A stretch of DNA of 64,000 bases from Flavobacterium pectinovorum. Its GTDB lineage: Bacteria > Bacteroidota > Bacteroidia > Flavobacteriales > Flavobacteriaceae. The stretch's first letter is position 1, and every line of letters begins with the position of its first letter. The DNA lies in contig NZ_RCZH01000019.1 in the NCBI RefSeq assembly GCF_006438875.1, positions 62,001 to 126,000 on the forward strand. Reading direction: 5' to 3'. The notes beneath the pieces are model-generated. The model did not search any database. It was not told the DNA's origin and saw nothing but the letters and a program-made list of their open reading frames with translations. Of this stretch, positions 8,528-17,593 are shown in pieces. The position numbers and the translations under genes are program-made.

Positions 8528-10480
8528 TTATGGGGTTACAATATTCCAATATGGATTTGCAGGCTCAAAAACGCTTGCCAATTCTTTGAATCTAAACGGA
8601 TCTCCGACAAAACTAACACCTTCAGAAGTCAAAATATCTCTTGCCGTTTCTGGTTTGGTCAATAGTTCTACAAACTTGGCTTTTGGAATTGTCAGGGTAA
8701 ATTCGGCTTTATCATTTGGATGGGTTTGACTTTGGTGTAAAACTCCGTTTTTAAGATAAACCAGAATATTTTTGTTCAATTCAGGGAAAATGAAACGTAA
8801 TTTAACCTCTTTTCCGGCAGCTTTATTTCCGTCAACGGTAACAGACAAATAATCGAAAATAGCTTCAGGAGTTAAAGTAGATAAGAATCCCGCTGCGCGA
8901 TTTACAGGATTTTTAGGAACAATTGTACCTTCGCGAAGTTCTTTTGCACCGGATAAATATAAATCTCTCCAGATTCCGGATTCGCTTTGATAGGCAATTT
9001 GTTCAAAAGCATCGGCTTGTAAATTTTTAGCGGCGGTATTATCAGGATTTGCAAAAATTACGTGTTTCAAAACTTCGGCAACCCAACGATATTCTCCTTT
9101 TTGATAGCTTTCATTTGCTTTTTTTAAGGCAGTTTCTTCACCACCAAACCATTCTACATATTTTTTAGCGGCTTCAACTTGTGGAAGTTTGTCGTATTCA
9201 GCGGGATTTCCGTCCCACCAGCCCAAATAGAATTGATAGGTTGCCTTGGCATTGTGTTTTACAGTTCCGTAAAAATCACGATTGTACCATTCTTTGCCTA
9301 ATTCGGCTGGAAGTTTTATTTCTTCGGCAATCTCCTCTTTATTTAAACCTTTATTGGCTAAATGAACGGTTTGATCGTGCACGTATTTGTATAAATCTCT
9401 TTGTTTTTCTAAGAAAGTAATTCCTTTATCATGACCATAAACCGGCCAAGTGTGTGACGGAACAACAAACTCGGTTTTATCGCCAAACAAATCAATTGCT
9501 TCGTCCAGATATCCTGCCCAGGCTTTTGCATCTCTTGTTTTTGCACCGCGAGGCGTTAGAACATTATGATAGGTATGACTGGCAATTTCAGCAGAAAAGA
9601 AAACTTTTTGAGCAGGAGCAAAGACCGTTAATTCAGCTGGAGCTTCAGAATTCGGCGTAAGCTGAAAAACTAAATCCAATCCGTCAATATTAATCGTTTG
9701 CCCTGTTTTTTCGATTTCAAAATTAGGCTGTAAAAGCGAAGAACTTCCTCCGCCTAAAAACGGTTTTCCTAATCCAACATCAACTTGCCCAGTTGCGCTT
9801 CTTTCTAAACTTAAACCAAATTGATAACCGGCTCTTCGTCGCATTACGTTTCCTAAAAGCACGTTTTCGCTTACAGCTTCTTCATAAAAACCTTTTGGCG
9901 TAATGAATTTTACTTTACCTGATTTAATGTCTTCGGCAGAAACTAAACCTTGCAATCCACCATAATGATCGCCATGACTGTGGGTTACAATTACGGCAAG
10001 AATTGGTTTATCGGCAACGTATTTTTTTACAAATTCATAGGCTTTCGCCGAGGCTTCTTCAATGGTTAAAGCATCAATGACAACGTAGCCATTTTTGGTT
10101 TCGATAAACGAAATATTAGCCGCATCAAAAGAGCGAACCTGATAAACGCCATTGGTGATTTTAAACAATCCGTTGATGTTATTTAATTGCGCCTGACGCC
10201 ATAAAGCTGGATTTACCGTTGCTGGAGCTTTTCCTTTAATGAAATCGAAATCAGTAAGATTTACGGCAACATTTCCGGCTTTAGAAAGAATTTTTCCGTC
10301 TGGCAAAGTGGCGATAAAACCACGTTTTGCATCAGTAAAATCGGCAGTATCATCAAAGTTTAACTTTGAATATACTGCCTCATTTGACTTTTGGGTAAAA
10401 GTTGATGCTTGTTTAGGCGCCTGTGCATTTGCTGCAATGGTGAAACCTATTAGTAAAGCACTTATTTTGTTATTTTTCAT
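8528..10480 (-). CDS. SdsA1-like alkylsulfatase (metallo-beta-lactamase fold)
   Basis: Cleaves linear alkyl sulfates to alcohol and sulfate with a zinc-type centre; it needs no formylglycine. I place the start at 10480, giving MKNNKISALL and a signal peptide ending ANAQA. A longer ORF reaching 10528 would overlap the upstream gene. From this start the protein is 650 residues, close to the P. aeruginosa enzyme. The metal motif is THSHGDH (H167, H169, D171, H172). A middle dimerisation domain and a C-terminal SCP2-like domain (about 520-650) follow. The gap to the upstream sterol-desaturase gene is 7 bp. Confidence 0.92.
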   Translation of the reverse strand: MKNNKISALLIGFTIAANAQAPKQASTFTQKSNEAVYSKLNFDDTADFTDAKRGFIATLPDGKILSKAGNVAVNLTDFDFIKGKAPATVNPALWRQAQLNNINGLFKITNGVYQVRSFDAANISFIETKNGYVVIDALTIEEASAKAYEFVKKYVADKPILAVIVTHSHGDHYGGLQGLVSAEDIKSGKVKFITPKGFYEEAVSENVLLGNVMRRRAGYQFGLSLERSATGQVDVGLGKPFLGGGSSSLLQPNFEIEKTGQTINIDGLDLVFQLTPNSEAPAELTVFAPAQKVFFSAEIASHTYHNVLTPRGAKTRDAKAWAGYLDEAIDLFGDKTEFVVPSHTWPVYGHDKGITFLEKQRDLYKYVHDQTVHLANKGLNKEEIAEEIKLPAELGKEWYNRDFYGTVKHNAKATYQFYLGWWDGNPAEYDKLPQVEAAKKYVEWFGGEETALKKANESYQKGEYRWVAEVLKHVIFANPDNTAAKNLQADAFEQIAYQSESGIWRDLYLSGAKELREGTIVPKNPVNRAAGFLSTLTPEAIFDYLSVTVDGNKAAGKEVKLRFIFPELNKNILVYLKNGVLHQSQTHPNDKAEFTLTIPKAKFVELLTKPETARDILTSEGVSFVGDPFRFKELASVFEPANPYWNIVTP

Positions 10481-10487
10481 CGTATTT

Positions 10488-11549
10488 TTAAGATTGAGCC
10501 TGTTCGTAATAAACTGGACTCGGAGCAATATTTTCTGATTTGGCTTTTATTGGTAATGATAATACACCTTCGGCAAGAGGACTTCCTTCTTTTTTAGATT
10601 TGAATATTGGCCATAAAAATTGTGCGTACCATTCTTCTTGTTTGTATGATTTTGTGCCGTATGATTCCGGGAATTTACGTGTGATTAAACCTGTTCCGAA
10701 GATAACATCCCAAAGAAAAAACATGTTTCCGAAGTTGCCTTTGAAATGTCCAACACCATCACCGCTTGTATCTGCATGATGTGCATGATGCGTTGCCGGA
10801 GTAGAAATTAAACGTTCTAAAACCCATGCAACAGGATGTAAAACTTTGTATTTATAAAATGGTTTATCCCATGCAAGACTTGAATGTGCTCCTAATGTGA
10901 TAATGCTTTTGATTACTAAAACAAATAAAGCCGGTAATCCTAAACCTAAATACGTTAATGTTGCTGTTAAGTAAATTTGAGAAAAGAAAACCGTATAAAT
11001 AAAGTTTTGTCTCGAAGCCATCGCCATTCCCATATATGGAGCGGAGTGGTGTGTTCTGTGAAATCTCCATAAAAACGGAACCTGATGGTGCAAACGGTGG
11101 TACCAGTATTGCGTTAAATCATCGGCAATTGCGATCAGGAAAAATCCTCCCCAAAACGGAACCCATGAAAGTGTATTAGCCAAATTCGGGATCAAATAAG
11201 GCAAAGCTGTTAAGCTGAAAAAAGCAATCACGGGCGGTAAAAGCAATTTTGGCGCAAGGAAACAAATGATGTCTACTTTGCGTTCCTGACCCGTCCATTG
11301 ATCGTCGTATAATCCTGCTCCAAATTCTATTATTCCTAAGACTAACATGAAAACGGTTAATCCCCAGGTACGGATATGTTCGAATGCGGGTTTGGAAAAT
11401 TCTAAAAATGATGGTAATGAGATGTGCGATTCTGCTACAACACCATTTGTTAGTTTAAAATAAAGGAAAATTGCCAATACAGGCAAGCTGTATATTAATA
11501 AGCTGATGCTTAAATCTCTTGTTAGTTTTTCTTTTTGAACTATTGCCAT
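10488..11549 (-). CDS. Sterol desaturase / fatty acid hydroxylase family protein
   Basis: A membrane di-iron oxygenase family member (PF04116) of 353 residues. Four or more membrane helices surround the histidine clusters HRLHH, HRTHH and HHAHH, the expected iron ligands. It lies directly upstream of the alkylsulfatase and directly downstream of a 39-residue membrane protein (6-bp gap). Inference: it may oxidise the alkyl part of an alkyl sulfate or a related lipid. The true substrate cannot be read from the sequence. Confidence 0.88.
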   Translation of the reverse strand: MAIVQKEKLTRDLSISLLIYSLPVLAIFLYFKLTNGVVAESHISLPSFLEFSKPAFEHIRTWGLTVFMLVLGIIEFGAGLYDDQWTGQERKVDIICFLAPKLLLPPVIAFFSLTALPYLIPNLANTLSWVPFWGGFFLIAIADDLTQYWYHRLHHQVPFLWRFHRTHHSAPYMGMAMASRQNFIYTVFFSQIYLTATLTYLGLGLPALFVLVIKSIITLGAHSSLAWDKPFYKYKVLHPVAWVLERLISTPATHHAHHADTSGDGVGHFKGNFGNMFFLWDVIFGTGLITRKFPESYGTKSYKQEEWYAQFLWPIFKSKKEGSPLAEGVLSLPIKAKSENIAPSPVYYEQAQS

Positions 11550-11555
11550 GATTTC

Positions 11556-11675
11556 TTATTTTAAAAATTTACTAATTAATGCTAAACCTCCCGCCAATAT
11601 GACTAGCGGAACTAAAAAAACGATCGTTCCCACGATGATTTTTTTTCCTATAATTTCATAGTCTACTCGTTTCAT
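11556..11675 (-). CDS. Small single-pass membrane protein, 39 residues
   Basis: Starts MKRVDYEIIGKK and ends LALISKFLK. A charged N-terminus is followed by one strongly hydrophobic helix (about residues 14-34). It begins at an ATG and ends 6 bp before the sterol-desaturase gene, so it is probably translated in the same operon. I do not recognise a family. It could be a small accessory subunit of the membrane oxygenase. Coding is supported by operon position and by the clean helix; homologues in related genomes would settle it. Confidence 0.65.
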   Translation of the reverse strand: MKRVDYEIIGKKIIVGTIVFLVPLVILAGGLALISKFLK

Positions 11676-11781
11676 AATTTCTATTTTATGTGTGTTGTTG
11701 TGTTTTTTAATTTCTTTTAACTTGTTCGGATAGTTATATTTAAGCTAATAAAATGTAAAAATAAAAAATAAAACTTCTAAT

Positions 11782-11800
11782 TCTATGGATATAGTAGAGT
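11782..11800 (+). promoter_or_regulatory. 19-bp sulfur-locus motif, copy 2
   Basis: TCTATGGATATAGTAGAGT on the plus strand, upstream of the small membrane protein / oxygenase / alkylsulfatase operon, about 110 bp before the first ATG. The orientation is opposite to the copies at 3908 and 24292. Confidence 0.55.
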
Positions 11801-11836
11801 TTTATTTAATCTTTTTCAACAAAATTTGTTATAATC

Positions 11837-12430
11837 TTATTTTACCTTCTGAATTGTTGGAAGTGTTTCAACTGTCAAATTGTTTCTAAGCTCATCAGAC
11901 GGTAAATACAAACGAATAATTAAGGTCGCTTTTTTAATATCGTTGATTGGCAGCCAATTTTCTTTTTTATCCGTTCCCGAAAGGTTGATTTTATAAGATG
12001 TACTATCAGCTTCATACTTTACATTTTCCAGATTATAGCTGTATTTGTTGATTGGATTTTTAATTAAAAAACCATTTTCATCATAAGCTGTAATGCTCCA
12101 ATATTTAGCATCCAGTTTTTTTCCGCTAATAATATAATCAGCTTTAGGATCTAATGCATTTCCTTCGCTATCCGTACTTGTGCTTACGTAGATCACTTCT
12201 TTTTTTGTTAAAGCATAAGGTCCATAAACGGCAACTTGTGCGATTGTCAACAAATCTGCGGTACTAAGATCTTTATCTTTGTCAATCGTTTGCCAATTGC
12301 CAATAGCGCGCTGCGAATTGCTTTTGCCGGATTTAATATTGTAAACCCCAACGGCACTTCCTAATACGATAGCCAGAATGATCAACGCCACTCCAAGACC
12401 TATCTTCTTGATTTTTTGATTTAAAGCCAT
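11837..12430 (-). CDS. DUF1214 protein, membrane-anchored
   Basis: 197 residues: one N-terminal membrane helix (about 9-30) and an outer domain resembling DUF1214 (PF06742), with YWSITAYDENGFLIKNP and a C-terminal IIRLYLP strand. In many bacteria DUF1254 and DUF1214 occur in one longer protein. Here they are two adjacent genes, this one and the one at 12774, separated by a 343-bp gap filled with repeats. The function is unknown. Confidence 0.75.
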   Translation of the reverse strand: MALNQKIKKIGLGVALIILAIVLGSAVGVYNIKSGKSNSQRAIGNWQTIDKDKDLSTADLLTIAQVAVYGPYALTKKEVIYVSTSTDSEGNALDPKADYIISGKKLDAKYWSITAYDENGFLIKNPINKYSYNLENVKYEADSTSYKINLSGTDKKENWLPINDIKKATLIIRLYLPSDELRNNLTVETLPTIQKVK

Positions 12431-12467
12431 TTTTATTTTTATTTAAATTGAATGTTGTGTTTTTTTA

Positions 12468-12576
12468 GGAGCTAATCCCGCACCCGAGCCTGAAAGTGCG
12501 AACTGGCGAAGCAATCCATTCCAATCTTTTGTGGCGAACCCCGCCACAAAAGGATTTCCACTTCTATCGGGGCTAG
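12468..12576. repeat. Family B repeat, copy 1
   Basis: An element of the type AGGAGCTAATCCCGC ... CAATCTTTTGTGGCG ... CGCCACAAAAGGATTTCC ... ATCGGGGCTA. The internal hairpin is TTTTGTGGCG / CGCCACAAAA. Other copies lie at 43369 and 61991. This copy has an extra insert after CCCGC. Open frames running through it are chance. Confidence 0.85.
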
Positions 12577-12632
12577 GACAATCTTTGTCGAGTTACTTGT
12601 GTGCTCTTTGACAAAGCTGGTATGCGTATTTT

Positions 12633-12763
12633 TGTCATTTCGACCGGAGGGAGAAATCACATTAGAAGCTCGTCAAAGATTGTCGACATTGCTTGCGGAG
12701 TTACGAGTGTGATTTACTTCGTCTGTTCGCTTTCGCTCGGGTCTCCCTCTGGTCGAAATGACA
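12633..12763. repeat. Family A palindrome, copy 3
   Basis: Arms TGTCATTTCGACCGGAGGGAG and the near-complement ending GGTCGAAATGACA. It follows the family B element directly, and together they fill the gap between the DUF1254 and DUF1214 genes. Confidence 0.85.
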
Positions 12764-12773
12764 AAGATTATGC

Positions 12774-13325
12774 TTACTTCGCCAATTTCTCTACCGTAAC
12801 ACCATGCTGCAATTCAGCCAATTTTGCTACCGGATATGCTTTTGAAACTAAATAACGAAACAGAATCAATCCTTTTGTAGTTGGACTATAAATGATTTTC
12901 TCTTTCGGAATATTTTTCAATACTTCTGCAGTGCTTCCTTCTGGTGCCAAATAATATTCGAATTTTGTTTTTACCTGTTCTTCATTCTGAACAAAATAAT
13001 TGGTGGTGTTTTCCTGATATGCTGAAATTGACCAATAAGTCGAATCCGGAACAATTCCTGAAATTTTCAATACCTGATCTTTCAAATCATAATTGATTGT
13101 AGAATACAAAAAGTCAGGATTTGGTAACGGAATTACACGGCTGTTTTCAGCATTGGGCTGATCTCCAAATCGGGGAGTGTTGACGTAACCCAGACTTTTT
13201 TCGGCAAATTTATTTTGCACATAATAAGGAGTTACCCAAATGGTTAAGTAATAAAAGCTTACTGCAATTACTACAAGAACCAAGGCAAAAATGCCTTTTT
13301 TGATAAGTGGTTTTACTGCTGCCAT
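12774..13325 (-). CDS. DUF1254 protein, membrane-anchored
   Basis: 183 residues with one N-terminal membrane helix (about 9-31). The outer domain resembles DUF1254 (PF06863): RFGDQPNAENSRVIPLPNPDFLYSTINYDL-like start (positions about 53-80) and a YWSISAYQENT strand. It is the natural partner of the DUF1214 gene downstream. A hairpin lies about 20 bp before its start codon. The role is unknown; the context suggests the organosulfate cell-envelope functions of this region. Confidence 0.75.
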   Translation of the reverse strand: MAAVKPLIKKGIFALVLVVIAVSFYYLTIWVTPYYVQNKFAEKSLGYVNTPRFGDQPNAENSRVIPLPNPDFLYSTINYDLKDQVLKISGIVPDSTYWSISAYQENTTNYFVQNEEQVKTKFEYYLAPEGSTAEVLKNIPKEKIIYSPTTKGLILFRYLVSKAYPVAKLAELQHGVTVEKLAK

Positions 13326-13344
13326 AATTTACTTGATTTAATAT

Positions 13345-13377
13345 CAGAGCCGTTATATCGAATGTTTAACAGCTCTG
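13345..13377 (-). promoter_or_regulatory. Hairpin ahead of the DUF1254 gene
   Basis: An 11-bp stem CAGAGCTGTTA / TAACGGCTCTG with an 11-nt loop, about 20 nt upstream of the ATG on the transcript. No T-tract follows it on the minus strand, so it is not a clear terminator; it may be a processing or translation-control structure. Confidence 0.45.
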
Positions 13378-13443
13378 AATAGTTTTATTTTGAAGGTTAT
13401 CCTGCAAGGTTTCCAAAACCTTGTAGGTATGTTGAAATCTATA

Positions 13444-15387
13444 TTAGTTAGAACTTCCGGTTTTTCCCGTGGTTTCTGTATTGCCGCCTTTAGTTACTTG
13501 TTTTACTAAATCCTGAAGCGTTTTTCCTTTGTCTGCACCAGAATTATGAATTCTTCTGTTGTACACATCTTGCCAGTCAATTAGTGGATAAAGGTTATTT
13601 TCTTTGGCTTGTTCATCAAACAGTTTTTGAAGTTCGGCTAATTTTTCAGGGTATTTTTTAGCCAGATTGTTACGCTCGTTGAAATCTTCGTTTAGGTTAT
13701 ATAATTCCCAAACATCGGCATCAAAATTACTTACGGTAGGTTTTTCGTTTTTACCCAAAGTATTTTTTAAGGCAAAGGAATCCGGTAAATGTGCTGCTCC
13801 GGCTTTCCAGCCATCTTTGTAGATTGCTCTGTTTCCAAAAATATAGAAGTATTGTACTTTGTGTAAAGATTCCGCTTTAGCGTCATTTAGCGAAGCATAT
13901 AAAGACGAACCCTGAATAATATCCTGTTTAATATTTTTGATATATTCCGGCGCTTTAATTCCTGCAATATCCAAAGTTGTAGGCAGTAAATCGGTTACAT
14001 GACTGTATTGGTTTCTGATTCCGCCTTTTTCTTTGATACCTTTTGGATAAAAAACAATCAACGGATTGTGTGTTCCTCCTTCAGATTGTGCATCTTGTTT
14101 CCAGTTTTTGAAAGGTACATTTGTAGCTTGTGCCCATCCTAACGGATAATTGGTATTCAAACCTTTTGCCGTACCAATTTCGTCAATATTCGCTAAGTTT
14201 TTCTTTAGGTTTTCATCGTCAGAAGTTCCTTGAGAAAATAAACTTTGGTTGATTGTTCCTTCGGTAGTTCCTTCTTTACTGGCTCCATTGTCTCCAATTG
14301 CAACAAAAATTACGGTGTTCTCAAGTTGGTTTGTTTCTTTTAGATAATTTACCACTCTTCCAATTTCATGATCTGTATAACTAAGATATCCTGCGTAAAC
14401 TTCCATGAATCTTGCATATACTTTCTTTTGATCCGAAGTTAATTTTTTCCAGTCTGCAATTAACGGATTACGTTCCGGTAAAACAGCATTTGCAGGAATT
14501 ACACCTAATTTCTTTTGGTTTGCAATAACTTCTTCGCGATAAGCATCCCAGCCTTTGTCAAATTTCCCTCTATACGGATCGCTCCATTTTGTAGCTACCT
14601 GATGCGGTGCGTGAGCAGCTCCTGGCGCATAGTATAAAAAGAATGGTTTTCCAGGTGCGGCTTTTTGTTGTTTTTGAATGTAACTAATTGCTTTATCTGT
14701 AATTAGCTCGTTCAAATGACGTCCGTCTGGCGTAACATGAACCTGATCTTCTACTAAGTCAGGATTGTACTGATCCGTTTGAGATCCTAAGAAACCATAG
14801 AAATGATCGAAACCTTTTCCGGTTGGCCATCTGTCAAACGGTCCTGCATCTGTAGCATCTTCGTCTGGCGTAACGCCATATTTACCAACTGCAAAAGTGT
14901 TGTAACCGTTATCACGTAAAATCTCTGCGATTGTTCCTTTGTCAGATGGGATTTTTCCATCCCAACCCGGGAAACCTGCTGATAAAATAGTGTGTGAAAA
15001 TCCGCTTACGTGAACTCTTCCTGAATTTCTTCCGGTTAAAAGTGCAGCACGTGTTGGCGCACAAATAGCGGTTGTATGAAAGTTGGTATAACGCAAACCA
15101 TTATTAGCTAATTCGTCAAATGTTGGTGTTTGAATTAAACCTCCAAAAGCGCTTGAGGCTCCAAATCCTACATCATCCAAAAGAATCCAAACAACGTTTG
15201 GTGCGCCAGCGGGAGCTTTTACAGGTTCTGGCCAATATTCTTTAGAATCGGCTAAAGTTTTACCAATTACACCTTTAAATTCTTCTTGCTTTTCTTGTGC
15301 AAAACCAAGTTGTGCCACTAGCAATGCAGTAATCAAAAGCCCTTTATTAGGGCTTTTGATTTTTGAGTTAATTGTAATTTTTTTCAT
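13444..15387 (-). CDS. Type I arylsulfatase, exported (tandem copy 1)
   Basis: Formylglycine sulfatase of 647 residues with an unusually long signal region ending GFAQ (about residue 31). The mature start (FKGVIGKTLADSKEYWPEP) resembles large PAS-type arylsulfatases. Metal ligands are D71-D72, and the modifiable cysteine is C109 in CAPTR within FHTTAICAPTR. It is very similar along its whole length to the next gene upstream (15449-17344), so the pair arose by tandem duplication. The tail after residue 610 differs and is rich in Gly and Thr. Substrates are probably small aryl or alkyl sulfates, an inference from the subfamily. Confidence 0.92.
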   Translation of the reverse strand: MKKITINSKIKSPNKGLLITALLVAQLGFAQEKQEEFKGVIGKTLADSKEYWPEPVKAPAGAPNVVWILLDDVGFGASSAFGGLIQTPTFDELANNGLRYTNFHTTAICAPTRAALLTGRNSGRVHVSGFSHTILSAGFPGWDGKIPSDKGTIAEILRDNGYNTFAVGKYGVTPDEDATDAGPFDRWPTGKGFDHFYGFLGSQTDQYNPDLVEDQVHVTPDGRHLNELITDKAISYIQKQQKAAPGKPFFLYYAPGAAHAPHQVATKWSDPYRGKFDKGWDAYREEVIANQKKLGVIPANAVLPERNPLIADWKKLTSDQKKVYARFMEVYAGYLSYTDHEIGRVVNYLKETNQLENTVIFVAIGDNGASKEGTTEGTINQSLFSQGTSDDENLKKNLANIDEIGTAKGLNTNYPLGWAQATNVPFKNWKQDAQSEGGTHNPLIVFYPKGIKEKGGIRNQYSHVTDLLPTTLDIAGIKAPEYIKNIKQDIIQGSSLYASLNDAKAESLHKVQYFYIFGNRAIYKDGWKAGAAHLPDSFALKNTLGKNEKPTVSNFDADVWELYNLNEDFNERNNLAKKYPEKLAELQKLFDEQAKENNLYPLIDWQDVYNRRIHNSGADKGKTLQDLVKQVTKGGNTETTGKTGSSN

Positions 15388-15413
15388 TATTTCTTTTTTT
15401 TAATAGTTGTTTG

Positions 15414-15432
15414 TCTATGGATTTAATAGAGT
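15414..15432 (+). promoter_or_regulatory. 19-bp sulfur-locus motif, copy 3
   Basis: TCTATGGATTTAATAGAGT on the plus strand in the 61-bp gap between the two tandem sulfatases. It may give the downstream sulfatase its own control. Confidence 0.55.
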
Positions 15433-15448
15433 TTTAAGGTAAATTTTT

Positions 15449-17344
15449 TTACTTGTTTGCTTTGGTTAATAATTCCTGAGCAGATTTTCCTTCGGTAGAT
15501 GGTGTTTTGTGTATTTTTCTTAAGTAAACATCTTGCCAGTCTATTAAAGGATATAGGTTGTTTTTCTTGGCTTGCTGATCAAAGAGTTTTTTTAGTTCGG
15601 CTACTTTTTCAGGATATTTTTTGGCCAGATCTTTTCTTTCGTTGAAGTCTTCATTGATGTTGTACAATTCCCAAACATCTTTGTCAAAATCACTTGGCGG
15701 AAGATTTGTTTTGGCATTCAAAGCTTCTTTTACTTCAATTGAATTTGGATGATGCGCTGCTGCTGCTTTCCAACCATCATTGTAAATAGCCCTTGATCCA
15801 AAAATGTAATAGTGCTGAATTTTATGCGCTGATATTGCTTTTGCATCATTCAAAGAATTGTAAAACGAATATCCCTGAATCGTATCTTGTTTAACTTCTC
15901 TGATAGATTCAGGCGCTTTTACTCCTAAAATATCAAGTGTTGTTGGCAAAATATCAATTACGTGACTGTATTGTGTTCTGATTCCGGGAGTTTTGATTCC
16001 TTTTGGATAATAAACAATTAACGGATTATGTGTTCCTCCTTCTGAATTGGCATCTTGTTTCCAATATTTAAATGGTGTGTTTGTTGCCTGCGCCCAACCT
16101 AACGGATAATTGCCATAGGTTTGAGGAGTTCCAATTTCACCAATTCGGTTTAAGTTATTTTGGAAAACTTTTTCTTCTGAATCACCATTTACATAAGTTA
16201 GTCTGTCAACGGTACCTTGAAGTGTACCTTCTTTACTTGCTCCGTTATCACCAATTAAGACAAAAACAACTGTATTTTCTAATTGATTACTTTCTTTTAA
16301 ATAATTAACCAATCTTCCAATTTCATAATCAGTATAGGTTAGATATCCGGCATATACTTCCATGAATTTTGAATATACTTTCTTTTGATCCGGCGTTAGT
16401 TTTTTCCAATCTGCGATAAGTGAATTACGTTCGGGTAAAACAGCATTATCGGGAACAACTCCTAACTTCTTTTGATTTGCCAATGTTTTTTCGCGATAAG
16501 CATCCCAGCCATCATCAAATTTGCCTTTGTATGGATCGCTCCATTTTTGAGCAACTTGATGAGGTGCGTGAACGGCTGCCGGAGAATAGTATAAAAAGAA
16601 CGGTTTTCCCGGAGCTGCTTTTTGCTGTTTCTGAATATAGCTGATTGCTTTATCTGTAATTTGTTCGCTAAGATGTCTTCCGTCAGGCGTAATATGCGCT
16701 TGATCTTCGATTAAATCAGGTTTGTACTGATCTGTTGCAGAACCTAAGAATCCATAGAAATGTTCAAATCCTTTTCCGGTTGGCCAATGGTCAAAAGGTC
16801 CGGCATCTGTAGCTTCTTCATCAGGCGTTACACCATATTTACCTACGCCAAAAGTATTGTATCCTTTGTCGCGTAAAATCTCTGCAACAGTTCCGTTTTT
16901 GGATGGTAATCTTCCATCCCAACCCGGAAATCCTGCCGACATTATCGTGTGAGAAAATCCGCCAACATGCACTTTATGCGAATTACTTCCGGTCAATAAT
17001 GCCGAACGGGTAGGGGCGCAAATTGCTGTCGTGTGAAAATTGGTATAACGTAAACCGTTATTAGCCAAACTTTCTAATACAGGAGTTTCAATTAAACCTC
17101 CAAAAGCACTTGAAGCTCCATATCCTACATCGTCAAGAATAATCCAAACCACGTTTGGAGCACCTTTAGGAGGTGTAACAGGTTCCGGCCAATATTCTTT
17201 AGAATCGGCTAAGGTTTTGCCAATTACTCCTTTGAATTCTTCTGGTTTTGTTTGTGCAAAACCTAACTGTGAAAGAAGCAATGCGGTAATCAAAAGCCCT
17301 TTTTGCGGACTTTTGATTGCAATGTTATTTTTAAACTTTTCCAT
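15449..17344 (-). CDS. Type I arylsulfatase, exported (tandem copy 2)
   Basis: 631 residues and a paralogue of the adjacent downstream gene. The signal region ends GFAQ, the metal ligands are D71-D72, and the formylglycine precursor is C109 in CAPTR followed by SALLTG. Most of the core is shared with the sister protein; differences cluster around residues 355-395 and near the C-terminus, which may tune substrate choice. A 249-bp gap containing an inverted repeat separates it from the next upstream sulfatase. Confidence 0.92.
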   Translation of the reverse strand: MEKFKNNIAIKSPQKGLLITALLLSQLGFAQTKPEEFKGVIGKTLADSKEYWPEPVTPPKGAPNVVWIILDDVGYGASSAFGGLIETPVLESLANNGLRYTNFHTTAICAPTRSALLTGSNSHKVHVGGFSHTIMSAGFPGWDGRLPSKNGTVAEILRDKGYNTFGVGKYGVTPDEEATDAGPFDHWPTGKGFEHFYGFLGSATDQYKPDLIEDQAHITPDGRHLSEQITDKAISYIQKQQKAAPGKPFFLYYSPAAVHAPHQVAQKWSDPYKGKFDDGWDAYREKTLANQKKLGVVPDNAVLPERNSLIADWKKLTPDQKKVYSKFMEVYAGYLTYTDYEIGRLVNYLKESNQLENTVVFVLIGDNGASKEGTLQGTVDRLTYVNGDSEEKVFQNNLNRIGEIGTPQTYGNYPLGWAQATNTPFKYWKQDANSEGGTHNPLIVYYPKGIKTPGIRTQYSHVIDILPTTLDILGVKAPESIREVKQDTIQGYSFYNSLNDAKAISAHKIQHYYIFGSRAIYNDGWKAAAAHHPNSIEVKEALNAKTNLPPSDFDKDVWELYNINEDFNERKDLAKKYPEKVAELKKLFDQQAKKNNLYPLIDWQDVYLRKIHKTPSTEGKSAQELLTKANK

Positions 17345-17410
17345 TTGTATTATTGTTACGTTATTACCTTTAATAATAGAATTATGTAATCATGTAATGC
17401 ATAAAAAAAA

Positions 17411-17550
17411 TTAAACACATAGAAACATAGAATTATTGAACTTAAAAAGGCGTTTCACTTGCATTAACACACATAGCTATGTGTGAGAAACAAGTTTCTT
17501 TTTGATTTACTTTTTTCAAAAACATAAAAATCTATGTTTCTATGTGTTAA
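17411..17550. repeat. Inverted repeat with ACACATAGAAACATAG arms (family E, copy 1)
   Basis: The outer arms are at 17411-17430 and 17532-17550. Inside lie GGCGTTTCACTT and ACACACATAGCTATGTGTG. A second copy in the opposite orientation is at 57670-57740. Confidence 0.75.
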
Positions 17551-17593
17551 AAATAATTATACCCAACGGGTTGTAATCACTGTTTTAACTATG

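Noticed and set aside
10481-10528. N-terminal extension of the alkylsulfatase
   Set aside because: The next ATG at 10480 gives a normal signal peptide and avoids overlap with the upstream gene.
12472-12855. ORFs on both strands in the DUF1254-DUF1214 gap
   Set aside because: They run through family B and A repeats; the translated RNDK- and GRNH-type peptides are typical false ORFs of these repeats.
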